Assembly (NCBI RefSeq): GCF_052857255.1
Contig: NC_135504.1
Coordinates: 141,076,121 to 141,140,120, forward strand
From: Amblyomma americanum
Taxonomy: Eukaryota; Arthropoda; Arachnida; Ixodida; Ixodidae
Length of the DNA: 64,000 nucleotides
Direction of reading: 5' to 3'
The notes beneath the pieces were generated by a model, which was not told the origin of the DNA, ran no database searches, and saw only the letters and a list, made by a program, of their open reading frames with translations. This document shows, piece by piece, positions 37,063 through 50,300 of this stretch. The number at the start of each line of letters is the position of its first letter. The first letter of the stretch is position 1. The position numbers and the translations under genes were made by a program.

Positions 37063-39784
37063 GTGCTGCATAAAATGTGCGCTGGAGAAACTCCGGGCTG
37101 GAGAAACTCCGCGCTGGAGAAACTCCGTGCTGGACAAACTCCGCGCTGGAGAAACTTCGCGTTGGAGAAACTGCGCGTTGGAGAAACTCCGCGTTGGAGA
37201 AACTCCGCGTTGGAGAAAGTCCGCGTTGGAGAAATTCCGCGTTGGAGAGAGTCTGCGATGGAGAAATTCCGCGCTGGAGAAACTCCGCGTTTGAGAAACT
37301 CCGAACTCTAGAAACTCCGCGATGGAGACACTCCGCGCTGGAGAAACTCCGCGTTGGAGAAAGTCCGCGTTGGAGAAGATCCGCGTTGGAGAAAGTCCGC
37401 GTTGGAGAAAGTCCGCGTTGGAGAAACTCCGCGTTGAAGAAAGTCCGCGTTGGAGAAAGTCCGCGCTGGAGAAACTCCGCGTTGTATAAACTCCGCGATG
37501 AAGAAAGTCCGCGACGGACAAACTCCGCGATGGAGAAACTCCGCGTTGGAGAAAAGACCGCTCTGGAGAAACTCTACACTGGAGAAACTCCGCGCTGTAG
37601 CAACTCCGAGTTGGAGAATCTCCGCGCTGGAGAAACTCCGTGCTGGACAAACTCCGCGCTGGAGAAACTCCGTGTTGGAGAAACTCCGCGCTGGAGAAAC
37701 TTCGCGTTGGAGAAACTGCGCGTTGGAGAAAGTCCGCGTCGGAGAAGGTCCGCGTTGGAGAATGTCCGCGTTGGAGAAGGTCCGCGTTGGAGAAAGTCCA
37801 CGTTGGAGAAAGTCCGCGTTGGAGAAACTCCGCGTTCAAGAAAGTCCGCGTTGGAGAAAGTCCGCGCTGGAGAAACTCCGCGTTGTATAAACTCCGCGCT
37901 GGAGAAACTCCGCGATGGAGAACCTCCGCGACGGACAAACTCCGCGATGGAGAAACTCCGCGCTGGAGAAAAGTCCGCTCTGGAGAAACTCTACGCTGAA
38001 GAAACTCCGCGCTAGAGCAACTCCGCGTTCGAGAAACTCCGCGCTGGAGAAACTCCGTGCTGCATAAAATCTGCGCTGGAGAAAATCCGGGCTGGAGAAA
38101 CTCCGTGTTGGAGAAACTCCGCGCTGGAAAAACTTCGCGTTGGAGAAACTGCGCGTTGGAGAAACTCCGCGTTGGAGAAACTCCGCGTTGGAGAAAGTCC
38201 GCGTTGGAGAAAGTCCGCGTTGGAGAGTGTCCGCGATGGAGAAACTCCGCGCTGGAGAAACTCCGTGGTGGGGAAACTTCGCGTAGGAGAAACGGCGCGT
38301 TGGAGAAGCTCCGCGTTGGAGAAACACCGCGCTTGAAACACACCGCGCTGGAGAAACTCCGCGTTGGAGAAAGTCCGCGTTGGAGAAGGTCCGCGTTGGA
38401 GAAAGTCCGCGTTGGAGAAAGTCCGCGCTGGAGAAACTGCGCGTTGGAGAAACTGCGCGTTGGAGAAACTCCGCCTTGGAGAAACTCTGCGTTGGAGAAA
38501 GTCCGCGTTGGAGAAAGTCCGCGTTGGTGAGAGTCCGCGATGGAGAAACTCCGAACTGGAGAAACTCCGCGATGGAGACAATCCGCGCTGGAGAAACTCC
38601 GCGCTGAAGAAACTATGTGTAGGAGAAACTCCGTGTTGGAGAAACTCCGCGTTGGAGAAACTCCGCTTTGGAGAAAGTCCGCGTTGGAGAAAGTCTGCGT
38701 TGGAGAGTCCGGGATGGAGAAACTCCGCGCTGGAGAAAAGTCGGGCTGGAGAAACTCCGTGTTGGAGAAACTCCGCGTTTGAGAAACTCCGAACTGGAGA
38801 AGCTCCGCGCTGGAGATTCTCCGCGGTGGAGAAACTCCGCGCTGGAGAAACTTCGTGTTGGAGAAACTCTGTGTTGGAGAAATTCCGCCTTGGAGAAACT
38901 TCGCTTTGAAGAAACGGCGCGTTGGAGAAACTCCGCGTTAGAGAAACTCCGCGCTTGAAACACACCACGCTGGAGAAACTCCGCGTTGGAGAAAATCCGC
39001 GTCGGAGAAGGTCCGCGTTGGAGAAACTCCGCGTTGGAGAAACTCCGTGTTGTAGAAACTCCGCTTTGGAGAAACTTCGCGTTGAAAAAACGGCGCGTTG
39101 GAGATTCTCCGCGTTGGAGAAACTCCGCACTTGAAACACACCTCGCTGGAGAAACTCCGCGTTGGAGAAAGTCCGCGTTGGAGAAGGTCCGCTTTGGAGA
39201 AAGTCCGCGTTGGAGAAAGTCCGCGTTGGAGAAACTCCGCGTTGAAGAAAGTCCGCGTTGGAGAAAGTCCGCGCTGGAGAAACTCCGCGTTGTATAAACT
39301 CCGCGATGAAGAAAGTCCGCGACGGACAAACTCCGCGATGGAGAAACTCCGCGTTGGAGAAAAGTCCGCTCTGGAGAAACTCTACGCTGGAGAAACTCCG
39401 CGATGGAGACACTCCGCGCTGGAGAAACTCCGCGCTGGAGAAACTCCGTGTTGGGGAAACTTCGCGTTGGAGAAACGGTGCGTTGGAGAAGCTCCGCGTT
39501 GGAGAAACTCCGCGCTTGAAACACACCACGGTGGAGAAACTCCGCGTTGGAGAAGGTCCGCGTTGGAGAAAGTCCGCGTTGGAGAAAGTCCGCGCTGGAG
39601 AAACTCCGCGTTGTATAAACTCCGCGCTGGAGAAGCTCCGCGATGAAGAAAATCCGCGACGGACAAACTCCGCGATGGAGAAACTCCGCGTTGGAGTAAA
39701 GTCCGCTCTGGAGAAACTCTACGCTGGAGAAACTCCGCGCTGGAGCAACTCCGCGTTGGAGAAACTCCGCGCTGGAGAAACTCC
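37063..39784 (+). repeat. HOR unit (A2 to A1, 2,722 bp)
   Basis: It holds a B2 landmark at 38,057. Its first 1.3 kb match 31,492-32,830 at an offset of 5,571. The whole resembles 5,314-8,051 and 16,865-19,602, one monomer shorter. It is one of the last regular units before the rearranged right-hand domain. Confidence 0.82.
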
Positions 39785-42616
39785 GTGCTGCATAAAATCT
39801 GCGCTGGAGAAACTCCGGGCTGGAGAAACTCCGCGCTGGAGAAACTCCGTGCTGGACAAACTCCGCGCTGGAGAAACTTCGCGTTGGAGAAACTGCGCGT
39901 TGTAGAAACTCCGCGTTGGAAAAACTCCGCGTTGGAGAAAGTCCGCGTTGGAGAAATTCCGCGTTGGAGAGAGTGCGATGGAGAAATTCCGCGCTGGAGA
40001 AACTCCGCGTTTGAGAAACTCCGAACTCTAGAAACTCCTCGATGAAGAAAGTCCGCGACGGACAAACTCCGCGATGGAGAAACTCCGCGTTGGAGAAAAG
40101 ACCGCTCTGGAGAAACTCTACACTGGAGAAACTCCGCGCTGTAGCAACTCCGCGTTGGAGAAACTCCGCGCTGGAGAAACTCCGTGCTGGACAAACTCCG
40201 CGCTGGAGAAACTCCGTGTTGGAGAAACTCCGCGCTGGAGAAACTTCGCGTTGGAGAAACTGCGCGTTGGAGAAACTTCGCTTTGAAGAAACGGCGCGTT
40301 GGAGAAACTCCGCGTTAGAGAAACTCCGCGCTTGAAACACACCGCGCTGGAGAAACTCCGCGTTGGAGAAAGTCTGCGTCGGAGAAGGTCCGCGTTGGAG
40401 AAAGTCCGCGTTGGAGAAAATCCGTGATGTAGAAACTCCGCCTTGGAGAAACTTCGCGTTGAAGAAACGGCGCGTTGGAGATACTCCGCGTTGGAGAAAC
40501 TACGCGCTTGAAACACACCGCGCTGGAGAAACTCCGCGTTGGAGAAAGTCCGCGTTGGAGAAGGTCCGCGTTGGAGAAAGTCCACGTTGGAGAAAGTCCG
40601 CGTTGGAGAAACTCCGCGTTCAAGAAAGTCCGCGTTGGAGAAAGTCCGCGCTGGAGAAACTCCGCGTTGTATAAACTCCGCGCTGGAGAAACTCCGCGAT
40701 GGAGAACCTCCGCGACGGACAAACTCCGCGATGGAGAATCTCCGCGTTGGAGAAAAGTCAGCTCTGGAGAAACTCTACGCTGAAGAAACTCCGCGCTAGA
40801 GCAACTCCGCGTTCGAGAAACTCCGCGCTGGAGAAACTCCGTGCTGCGTAAAATCTGCGCTGGAGAAACTCTGGGCTGGAGAAACTCCGTGTTGGAGAAA
40901 CTCCGCGCTGGAGAAACTTCGCGTTGGAGAAACTGCGCGTTGGAGAAACTCCGCGTTGGAGAAAGTCCGCGTTGGAGAAAGTCCGCGTTGGAGAGTGTCC
41001 GCGATGGAGAAACTCCGCGCTGGAGAAACTCCGTGGTGGGGAAACTTCGCGTAGGAGAAACGGCGCGTTGGAGAAGCTCCGCGTTGGAGAAACACCGCGC
41101 TTGAAACACACCGCGCTGGAGAAACTCCGCGTTGGAGAAAGTCCGCGTTGGAGAAGGTCCGCGTTGGAGAAAGTCCGCGTTGGAGAAAGTCCGCGCTGGA
41201 GAAACTGCGCGTTGGAGAAACTGCGCGTTGGAGAAACTCCGCGTTGGAGAAACTCTGCGTTGGAGAAAGTCCGCGTTGGAGAAAGTCCGCGTTGGTGAGA
41301 GTCCGCGATGGAGAAACTCCGCGCTGGAGAAACTGCGCGTTTGGGAAACTCCGAACTGGAGAAACTCCGCGATGGAGACAATCCGCGCTGGAGAAACTCC
41401 GCGCTGAAGAAACTCCGTGTAGGAGAAACTCCGTGTTGGAGAAACTCCGCGTTGGAGAAACTCCGCTTTGGAGAAAGTCCGCGTTGGAGAAAGTCCGCGT
41501 TGGAGAGTCCGCGATGGAGAAACTCCGCGCTGGAGAAAAATCGGGCTGGAGAAACTCCGTGTTGGAGAAACTCCGCGTTTGAGAAACTCCGAACTGGAGA
41601 AGCTCCGCGCTGGAGATTCTCCGCGGTGGAGAAACTCCGCGCTGGAGAAACTCCGTGTTGGAGAAACTCTGTGTTGGAGAAATTCCGCCTTGGAGAAACT
41701 TCGCTTTGAAGAAACGGCGCGTTGGAGAAACTCCGCGTTCGAGAAACTCCGCGCTTGAAACACACCGCGCTGGAGAAACTCCGCGTTGGAGAAAGTCCGC
41801 GTCGGAGAAGGTCCGCGTTGGAGAAGCTCCGCGTTGGAGAAACTCCGTGTTGTAGAAACTCCGCTTTGGAGAAACTTCGCGTTGAAGAAACGGCGCGTTG
41901 GAGATTCTCCGCGTTGGAGAAACTCCGCACTTGAAACACACCTCGCTGGAGAAACTCCGCGTTGGAGAAAGTCCGCGTTGGAGAAGGTCCGCGTTGGAGA
42001 AAGTCCGCGTTGGAGAAAGTCCGCGTTGGAGAAACTCCGCGTTGAAGAAAGTCCGCGTTGGAGAAAGTCCGCGCTGGAGAAACTCCGCGTTGTATAAACT
42101 CCGCGATGAAGAAAGTCCGCGACGGACAAACTCCGCGATGGAGAAACTCCGCGTTGGAGAAAAGTCCGCTCTGGAGAAACTCTACGCTGGAGAAACTCCG
42201 CGATGGAGACACTCCGCGCAGGAGAAACTCCGCGCTGGAGAAACTCCGCGCTGGAGAAACTCCGTGTTGGGGAAACTTCGCGTTGGAGAAACGGTGCGTT
42301 GGAGAAGCTCCGCGTTGGAGAAACTCCGCGCTTGAAACACACCACGGTGGAGAAACTCCGCGTTGGAGAAAGTCCGCGTTGGAGAAGGTCCGCGTTGGAG
42401 AAAGTCCGCGTTGGAGAACGTCCGCGCTGGAGAAACTCCGCGTTGTATAAACTCCGCGCTGGAGAAACTCCGCGATGAAGAAAATCCGCGACGGACAAAC
42501 TCCGCGATGGAGAAACTCCGCGTTGGAGAAAAGTCCGCTCTGGAGAAACTCTACGCTGGAGAAACTCCGCGCTGGAGCAACTCCGCGTTGGAGAAACTCC
42601 GCGCTGGAGAAACTCC
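39785..42616 (+). repeat. HOR unit (A1 to A2, 2,832 bp)
   Basis: It holds a B3 landmark at 40,841 and carries the last A1 landmark in the window. It resembles 14,017-16,864 and 19,603-22,000 in variant order. After this unit only the A2 subtype is seen. Confidence 0.82.
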
Positions 42617-44378
42617 GTGCTGCATAAAATGTGCGCTGGAGAAACTCCGGGCTGGAGAAACTCCGCGCTGGAGAAACTCCGTGCTGGACAAACTCCGCGC
42701 TGGAGAAACTTCGCGTTGGAGAAACTGCGCGTTGGAGAAACTCCGCGTTGGAGAAGATCCGCGTTGGAGAAAGTCCGCGTTGGAGAAAGTCCGCGTTGGA
42801 GAAACTCCGCGTTGAAGAAAGTCCGCGTTGGAGAAAGTCCGCGCTGGAGAAACTCCGCGTTGTATAAACTCCGCGATGAAGAAAGTCCGCGACGGACAAA
42901 CTCCGCGATGGAGAAACTCCGCGTTGGAGAAAAGACCGCTCTGGAGAAACTCTACACTGGAGAAACTCCGCGCTGTAGCAACTCCGCGTTGGAGAAACTC
43001 CGCGCTGGAGAAACTCCGTGCTGGACAAACTCCGCGCTGGAGAAACTCCGTGTTGGAGAAACTCCGCGCTGGAGAAACTTCGCGTTGGAGAAACTGCGCG
43101 TTGGAGAAAGTCCGCGTCGGAGAAGGTCCGCATTGGAGAATGTCCGCGTTGGAGAAGGTCCGCGTTGGAGAAAGTCCACGTTGGAGAAAGTCCGCGTTGG
43201 AGAAACTCCGCGTTCAAGAAAGTCCGCGTTGGAGAAAGTCCGCGCTGGAGAAACTCCGCGTTGTATAAACTCCGCGCTGGAGAAACTCCGCGATGGAGAA
43301 CCTCCGCGACGGACAAACTCCGCGATGGAGAAACTCCGCGTTGGAGAAAAGTCCGCTCTGGAGAAACTCTACGCTGAAGAAACTCCGCGCTAGAGCAACT
43401 CCGCGTTCGAGAAACTCCGCGCTGGAGAAACTCCGTGCTGCATAAAATCTGCGCTGGAGAAAATCCGGGCTGGAGAAACTCCGTGTTGGAGAAACTCCGC
43501 GCTGGAGAAACTTCGCGTTGGAGAAACTGCGCGTTGGAGAAACTCCGCGTTGGAGAAACTCCGCGTTGGAGAAAGTCCGCGTTGGAGAAAGTCCGCGTTG
43601 GAGAGTGTCCGCGATGGAGAAACTTCGCGCTGGAGAAACTCCGTGGTGGGGAAACTTCGCGTAGGAGAAACGGCGCGTTGGAGAAGCTCCGCGTTGGAGA
43701 AACACCGCGCTTGAAACACACCGCGCTGGAGAAACTCCGCGTTGGAGAAAGTCCGCGTTGGAGAAGGTCCGCGTTGGAGAAAGTCCGCGTTGGAGAAAGT
43801 CCGCGCTGGAGAAACTGCGCGTTGGAGAAACTGCGCGTTGGAGAAACTCCGCGTTGGAGAAACTCTGCGTTGGAGAAAGTCCGCGTTGGAGAAAGTCTGC
43901 GTTGGTGAGAGTCCGCGATGGAGAAACTCCGAACTGGAGAAACTCCGCGATGGAGACAATCCGCGCTGGAGAAACTCCGCGCTGAAGAAACTCCGTGTAG
44001 GAGAAACTCCGTGTTGGAGAAACTCCGCGTTGGAGAAACTCCGCTTTGGAGAAAGTCCGCGTTGGAGAAAGTCCGCGTTGGAGAAAGTCCGCGTTGGAGA
44101 AAGTCCGCGTTGGAGAGTCCGCGATGGAGAAACTCCGCGCTGGAGAAAAATCGGGCTGGAGAAACTCCGTGTTGGAGAAACTCCGTGTTTGAGAAACTCC
44201 GAACTGGAGAAGCTCCGCGCTGGAGATTCTCCGCGGTGGAGAAACTCCGCGCTGGAGAAACTTCGTGTTGGAGAAACTCTGTGTTGGAGAAATTCCGCCT
44301 TGGAGAAACTTCGCTTTGAAGAAACGGCGCGTTGGAGAAACTAGGCGTTAGAGAAACTCCGCGCTTGAAACACACCAC
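40758..44378 (-). other. Longest open frame (1,206 codons); repeat-derived, not annotated as a gene
   Basis: The translation is a degenerate repeat of a 16-residue unit, FLQRGVSPTRSFSNAE, with no other domain, signal peptide, membrane segment or unique end. The same peptide is read in all three minus-strand frames because the 16-bp monomer lacks stops. Overlapping open frames exist in the other frames. It begins and ends where chance satellite variants create a start or stop, not at a change in sequence type, and crosses HOR boundaries. Comparable open frames of 800-960 codons occur throughout the window. A translated repeat protein cannot be excluded from sequence alone, but nothing supports it. 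Confidence 0.85.
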
Positions 44379-47300
44379 GCTGGAGAAACTCCGCGTTGGA
44401 GAAAATCCGCGTCGGAGAAGGTCCGCGTTGGAGAAACTCCGCGTTGGAGAAACTCCGTGTTGTAGAAACTCCGTTTTGGAGAAACTTCGCGTTGAAAAAA
44501 CGGCGCGTTGGAGATTCTCCGCGTTGGAGAAACTCCGCGCTGGAGAAAAGTCCGCTCTGGAGAAACTCTACGCTGGAGAAACTCCGCGATGGAGACACTC
44601 CGCGCAGGAGAAACTCCGCGCTGGAGAAACTCCGCGCTGGAGAAACTCCGTGTTGGAGAAACTCCGCGATGAAGAAAATCCGCGACGGACAAACTCCGCG
44701 ATGGAGAAACTCCGCGTTGGAGAAAAGTCCGCTCTGGAGAAACTCTACGCTGGAGAAACTCCGCGCTGGAGCAACTCCGCGTTGGAGAAACTCCGTGCTG
44801 CATAAAATGTGCGCTGGAGAAACTCCGGGCTGGAGAAACTCCGCGCTGGAGAAACTCCGTGCTGGACAAACTCCGCGCTGGAGAAACTTCGCGTTGGAGA
44901 AACTGCGCGTTGGAGAAACTCCGCGTTGGAGAAACTCCGCGTTGGAGAAAGTCCGCGTTGGAGAAATTCCGCGTTGGAGAGAGTCTGCGATGGAGAAATT
45001 CCGCGCTGGAGAAACTCCGCGTTTGAGAAACTCCGAACTCTAGAAACTCCGCGATGGAGACACTCCGCGCTGGAGAAACTCCGCGTTGGAGAAAGTCCGC
45101 GTTGGAGAAGATCCGCGTTGGAGAAAGTCCGCGTTGGAGAAAGTCCGCGTTGGAGAAACTCCGCGTTGAAGAAAGTCCGCGTTGGAGAAAGTCCGCGCTG
45201 GAGAAACTCCGCGTTGTATAAACTCCGCGATGAAGAAAGTCCGCGACGGACAAACTCCGCGATGGAGAAACTCCGCGTTGGAGAAAAGACTGCTCTGGAG
45301 AAACTCTACACTGGAGAAACTCCGCGCTGTAGCAACTCCGCGTTGGAGAAACTCCGCGCTGGAGAAACTCCGTGCTGGACAAACTCCGCGCTGGAGAAAC
45401 TCCGTGTTGGAGAAACTCCGCGCTGGAGAAACTCCGCGATGGAGAACCTCCGCGACGGACAAACTCCGCGATGGAGAAACTCCGCGTTGGAGAAAAGTCC
45501 GCTCTGGAGAAACTCTACGCTGAAGAAACTCCGCGCTAGAGCAACTCCGCGTTCGAGAAACTCCGCGCTGGAGAAACTCCGTGCTGCATAAAATCTGCGC
45601 TGGAGAAAATCCGGGCTGGAGAAACTCCGTGTTGGAGAAACTCCGCGCTGGAGAAACTTCGCGTTGGAGAAACTGCGCGTTGGAGAAACTCCGCGTTGGA
45701 GAAACTCCGCGTTGGAGAAAGTCCGCGTTGGAGAAAGTCCGCGTTGGAGAGTGTCCGCGATGGAGAAACTCCGCGCTGGAGAAACTCCGTGGTGGGGAAA
45801 CTTCGCGTAGGCGAAACGGCGCGTTGGAGAAGCTCCGCGTTGGAGAAACACCGCGCTTGAAACACACCGCGCTGGAGAAACTCCGCGTTGGAGAAAGTCC
45901 GCGTTGGAGAAAGTCCGCGTTGGAGAAAGTCCGCGTTGGAGAAACTCCGCGTTCAAGAAAGTCCGCGTTGGAGAAAGTCCGCACTGGAGAAACTCCGCGT
46001 TGTATAAACTCCGCGCTGGAGAAACTCCGCGATGGAGAACCTCCGCGACGGACAAACTCCGCGATGGAGAAACTCCGCGTTGGAGAAAAGTCAGCTCTGG
46101 AGAAACTCTACGCTGAAGAAACTCCGCGCTAGAGCAACTCCGCGTTCGAGAAACTCCGCGCTGGAGAAACTCCGTGCTGCGTAAAATCTGCGCTGGAGAA
46201 ACTCTGGGCTGGAGAAACTCCGTGTTGGAGAAACTCCGCGCTGGAGAAACTTCGCGTTGGAGAAACTGCGCGTTGGAGAAACTCCGCGTTGGAGAAAGTC
46301 CGCGTTGGAGAAAGTCCGCGTTGGAGAGTGTCCGCGATGGAGAAACTCCGCGCTGGAGAAACTCCGTGGTGGGGAAACTTCGCGTAGGAGAAACGGCGCG
46401 TTGGAGAAGCTCCGCGTTGGAGAAACACCGCGCTTGAAACACACCGCGCTGGAGAAACTCCGCGTTGGAGAAAGTCCGCGTTGGAGAAGGTCCGCGTTGG
46501 AGAAAGTCCGCGTTGGAGAAAGTCCGCGCTGGAGAAACTGCGCGTTGGAGAAACTGCGCGTTGGAGAAACTCCGCGTTGGAGAAACTCTGCGTTGGAGAA
46601 AGTCCGCGTTGGAGAAAGTCCGCGTTGGTGAGAGTCCGCGATGGAGAAACTCCGCGCTGGAGAAACTGCGCGTTTGAGAAACTCCGAACTGGAGAAACTG
46701 CGCGATGGAAACAATCCGCGCTGGAGAAACTCCGCGCTGAAGAAACTCCGTGTAGGAGAAACTCCGTGTTGGAGAAACTCCGCGTTGGAGAAACTCCGCT
46801 TTGGAGAAAGTCCGCGTTGGAGAAAGTCCGCGTTGGAGAGTCCGCGATGGAGAAACTCCGCGCTGGAGAAAAATCGGGCTGGAGAAACTCCGTGTTGGAG
46901 AAACTCCGCGTTTGAGAAACTCCGAACTGGAGAAGCTCCGCGCTGGAGATTCTCCGCGGTGGAGAAACTCCGCGCTGGAGAAACTCCGCGCTTGAAACAC
47001 ACCACGGTGGAGAAACTCCGCGTTGGAGAAAGTCCGCGTTGGAGAAGGTCCGCGTTGGAGAAAGTCCGCGTTGGAGAACGTCCGCGCTGGAGAAACTCCG
47101 CGTTGTATAAACTCCGCGCTGGAGAAACTCCGCGATGAAGAAAATCCGCGACGGACAAACTCCGCGATGGAGAAACTCCGCGTTGGAGAAAAGTCCGCTC
47201 TGGAGAAACTCTACGCTGGAGAAACTCCGCGCTGGAGCAACTCCGCGTTGGAGAAACTCCGCGCTGGAGAAACTCCGCGCTGGAGAAACTCCGTGCTGCA

Positions 47301-50300
47301 TAAAATGTGCGCTGGAGAAACTCCGGGCTGGAGAAACTCCGCGCTGGAGAAACTCCGTGCTGGACAAACTCCGCGCTGGAGAAACTTCGCGTTGGAGAAA
47401 CTGCGCGTTGGAGAAACTCCGCGTTGGAGAAGATCCGCGTTGGAGAAAGTCCGCGTTGGAGAAAGTCCGCGTTGGAGAAACTCCGCGTTGAAGAAAGTCC
47501 GCGTTGGAGAAAGTCCGCGCTGGAGAAACTCCGCGTTGTATAAACTCCGCGATGAAGAAAGTCCGCGACGGACAAACTCCGCGATGGAGAAACTCCGCGT
47601 TGGAGAAAAGACCGCTCTGGAGAAACTCTACACTGGAGAAACTCCGCGCTGTAGCAACTCCGCGTTGGAGAAACTCCGCGCTGGAGAAACTCCGTGCTGG
47701 ACAAACTCCGCGCTGGAGAAACTCCGTGTTGGAGAAACTCCGCGCTGGAGAAACTTCGCGTTGGAGAAACTGCGCGTTGGAGAAAGTCCGCGTCGGAGAA
47801 GGTCCGCGTTGGAGAATGTCCGCGTTGGAGAAGGTCCGCGTTGGAGAAAGTCCACGTTGGAGAAAGTCCGCGTTGGAGAAACTCCGCGTTCAAGAAAGTC
47901 CGCGTTGGAAAAGTCCGCGCTGGAGAAACTCCGCGTTGTATAAACTCCGCGCTGGAGAAACTCCGCGATGGAGAACCTCCGCGACGGACAAACTCCGCGA
48001 TGGAGAAACTCCGCGTTGGAGAAAAGTCCGCTCTGGAGAAACTCTACGCTGAAGAAACTCCGCGCTAGAGCAACTCCGCGTTCGAGAAACTCCGCGCTGG
48101 AGAAACTCCGTGCTGCATAAAATCTGCGCTGGAGAAAATCCGGGCTGGAGAAACTCCGTGTTGGAGAAACTCCGCGCTTGAGAAACTTCGCATTGGAGAA
48201 ACTGCGCGTTGGAGAAACTCCGCGTTGGAGAAACTCCGCGTTGGAGAAAGTCCGCGTTGGAGAGTGTCCGCGATGGAGAAACTCCGCGCTGGAGAAACTC
48301 CGTGGTGGGGAAACTTCGCGTAGGAGAAACGGCGCGTTGGAGAAGCTCCGCGTTGGAGAAACACCGCGCTTGAAACACACCGCGCTGGAGAAACTCCGCG
48401 TTGGAGAAAGTCCGCGTTGGAGAAGGTCCGCGTTGGAGAAAGTCCGCGTTGGAGAAAGTCCGCGCTGCAGAAACTGCGTGTTGGAGAAACTGCGCGTTGG
48501 AGAAACTCCGCGTTGGAGAAACTCTGCGTTGGAGAAAGTCCGCGTTGGAGAAAGTCCGCGTTGGTGAGAGTCCGCGATGGAGAAACTCCGAACTGGAGAA
48601 ACTCCGCGATGGAGACAATCCGCGCTGGAGAAACTCCGCGCTGAAGAAACTCCGTGTAGGAGAAACTCCGTGTTGGAGAAACTCCGCGTTGGAGAAACTC
48701 CGCTTTGGAGAAAGTCCGCGTTGGAGAAAGTCCGCGTTGGAGAAAGTCCGCGTCGGAGAAGGTCCGCGTTGGAGAAAGTCCGCGTTGGAGAAAATCCGTG
48801 ATGTAGAAACTCCGCCTTGGAGAAACTTCGCGTTGAAGAAACGGCGCGTTGGAGATACTCCGCGTTGGAGAAACTATGCGCTTGAAACACACCGCGCTGG
48901 AGAAACTCCGCGTTGGAGAAAGTCCGGGTTGGAGAAGGTCCGCGTTGGAGAAAGTCCACGTTGGAGAAAGTCCGCGTTGGAGAAACTCCGCGTTCAAGAA
49001 AGTCCGCGTTGGAGAAAGTCCGCGCTGGAGAAACTCCGCGTTGTATAAACTCCGCGCTGGAGAAACTCCGCGATGGAGAACCTCCGCGACGGACAAACTC
49101 CGCGATGGAGAAACTCCGCGTTGGAGAAAAGTCAGCTCTGGAGAAACTCTACGCTGAAGAAACTCCGCGCTAGAGCAACTCCGCGTTCGAGAAACTCCGC
49201 GCTGGAGAAACTCCGCGTTGGAGAGAGTCCGCGTTGGAGAAGGTCCGCGTTGGAGAAAGTCCGCGTTGGAGAAAGTCCGCGTTGGAGAAACTCCGCGTTG
49301 AAGAAAGTCCGCGTTGGAGAAAGTCCGCGCTGGAGAAACTCCGCGCTGTATAAACTCCGCGATGAAGAAAGTCCGCGACGGACAAACTCCGCGATGGAGA
49401 AACTCCGCGTTGGAGAAAAGTCCGCTCTGGAGAAACTCTACGCTGGAGAAACTCCGCGATGGAGACACTCCGCGCAGGAGAAACTCCGCGCTGGAGAAAC
49501 TCCGCGCTGGAGAAACTCCGTGTTGGGGAAACTTCGCGTTGGAGAAACGGTGCGTTGGAGAAGCTCCGCGTTGGAGAAACTCCGCGCTTGAAACACACCA
49601 CGGTGGAGAAACTCCGCGTTGGAGAAAGTCCGCGTTGGAGAAGGTCCGCGTTGGAGAAAGTCCGCGTTGGAGAACGTCCGCGCTGGAGAAACTCCGCGTT
49701 GTATAAACTCCGCGCTGGAGAAACTCCGCGATGAAGAAAATCCGCAACGGACAAACTCCGCGATGGAGAAACTCCACGTTGGAGAAAAGTCCGCTCTGGA
49801 GAAACTCTACGCTGGAGAAACTCCGCGCTGGAGCAACTCCGCGTTGGAGAAACTCCGCGCTGGAGAAACTCCGTGCTGCATAAAATGTGCGCTGGAGAAA
49901 CTCCGGGCTGGAGAAACTCCGCGCTGGAGAAACTCCGTGCTGGACAAACTCCGCGCTGGAGAAACTTCGCGTTGGAGAAACTGCGCGTTGGAGAAACTCC
50001 GCGTTGGAGAAGATCCGCGTTGGAGAAAGTCCGCGTTGGAGAAAGTCCGCGTTGGAGAAACTCCGCGTTGAAGAAAGTCCGCGTTGGAGAAAGTCCGCGC
50101 TGGAGAAACTCCGCGTTGTATAAACTCCGCGATGAAGAAAGTCCGCGACGGACAAACTCCGCGATGGAGAAACTCCGCGTTGGAGAAAAGACCGCTCTGG
50201 AGAAACTCTACACTGGAGAAACTCCGCGCTGTAGCAACTCCGCGTTGGAGAAACTCCGCGCTGGAGAAACTCCGTGCTGGACAAACTCCGCGCTGGAGAA

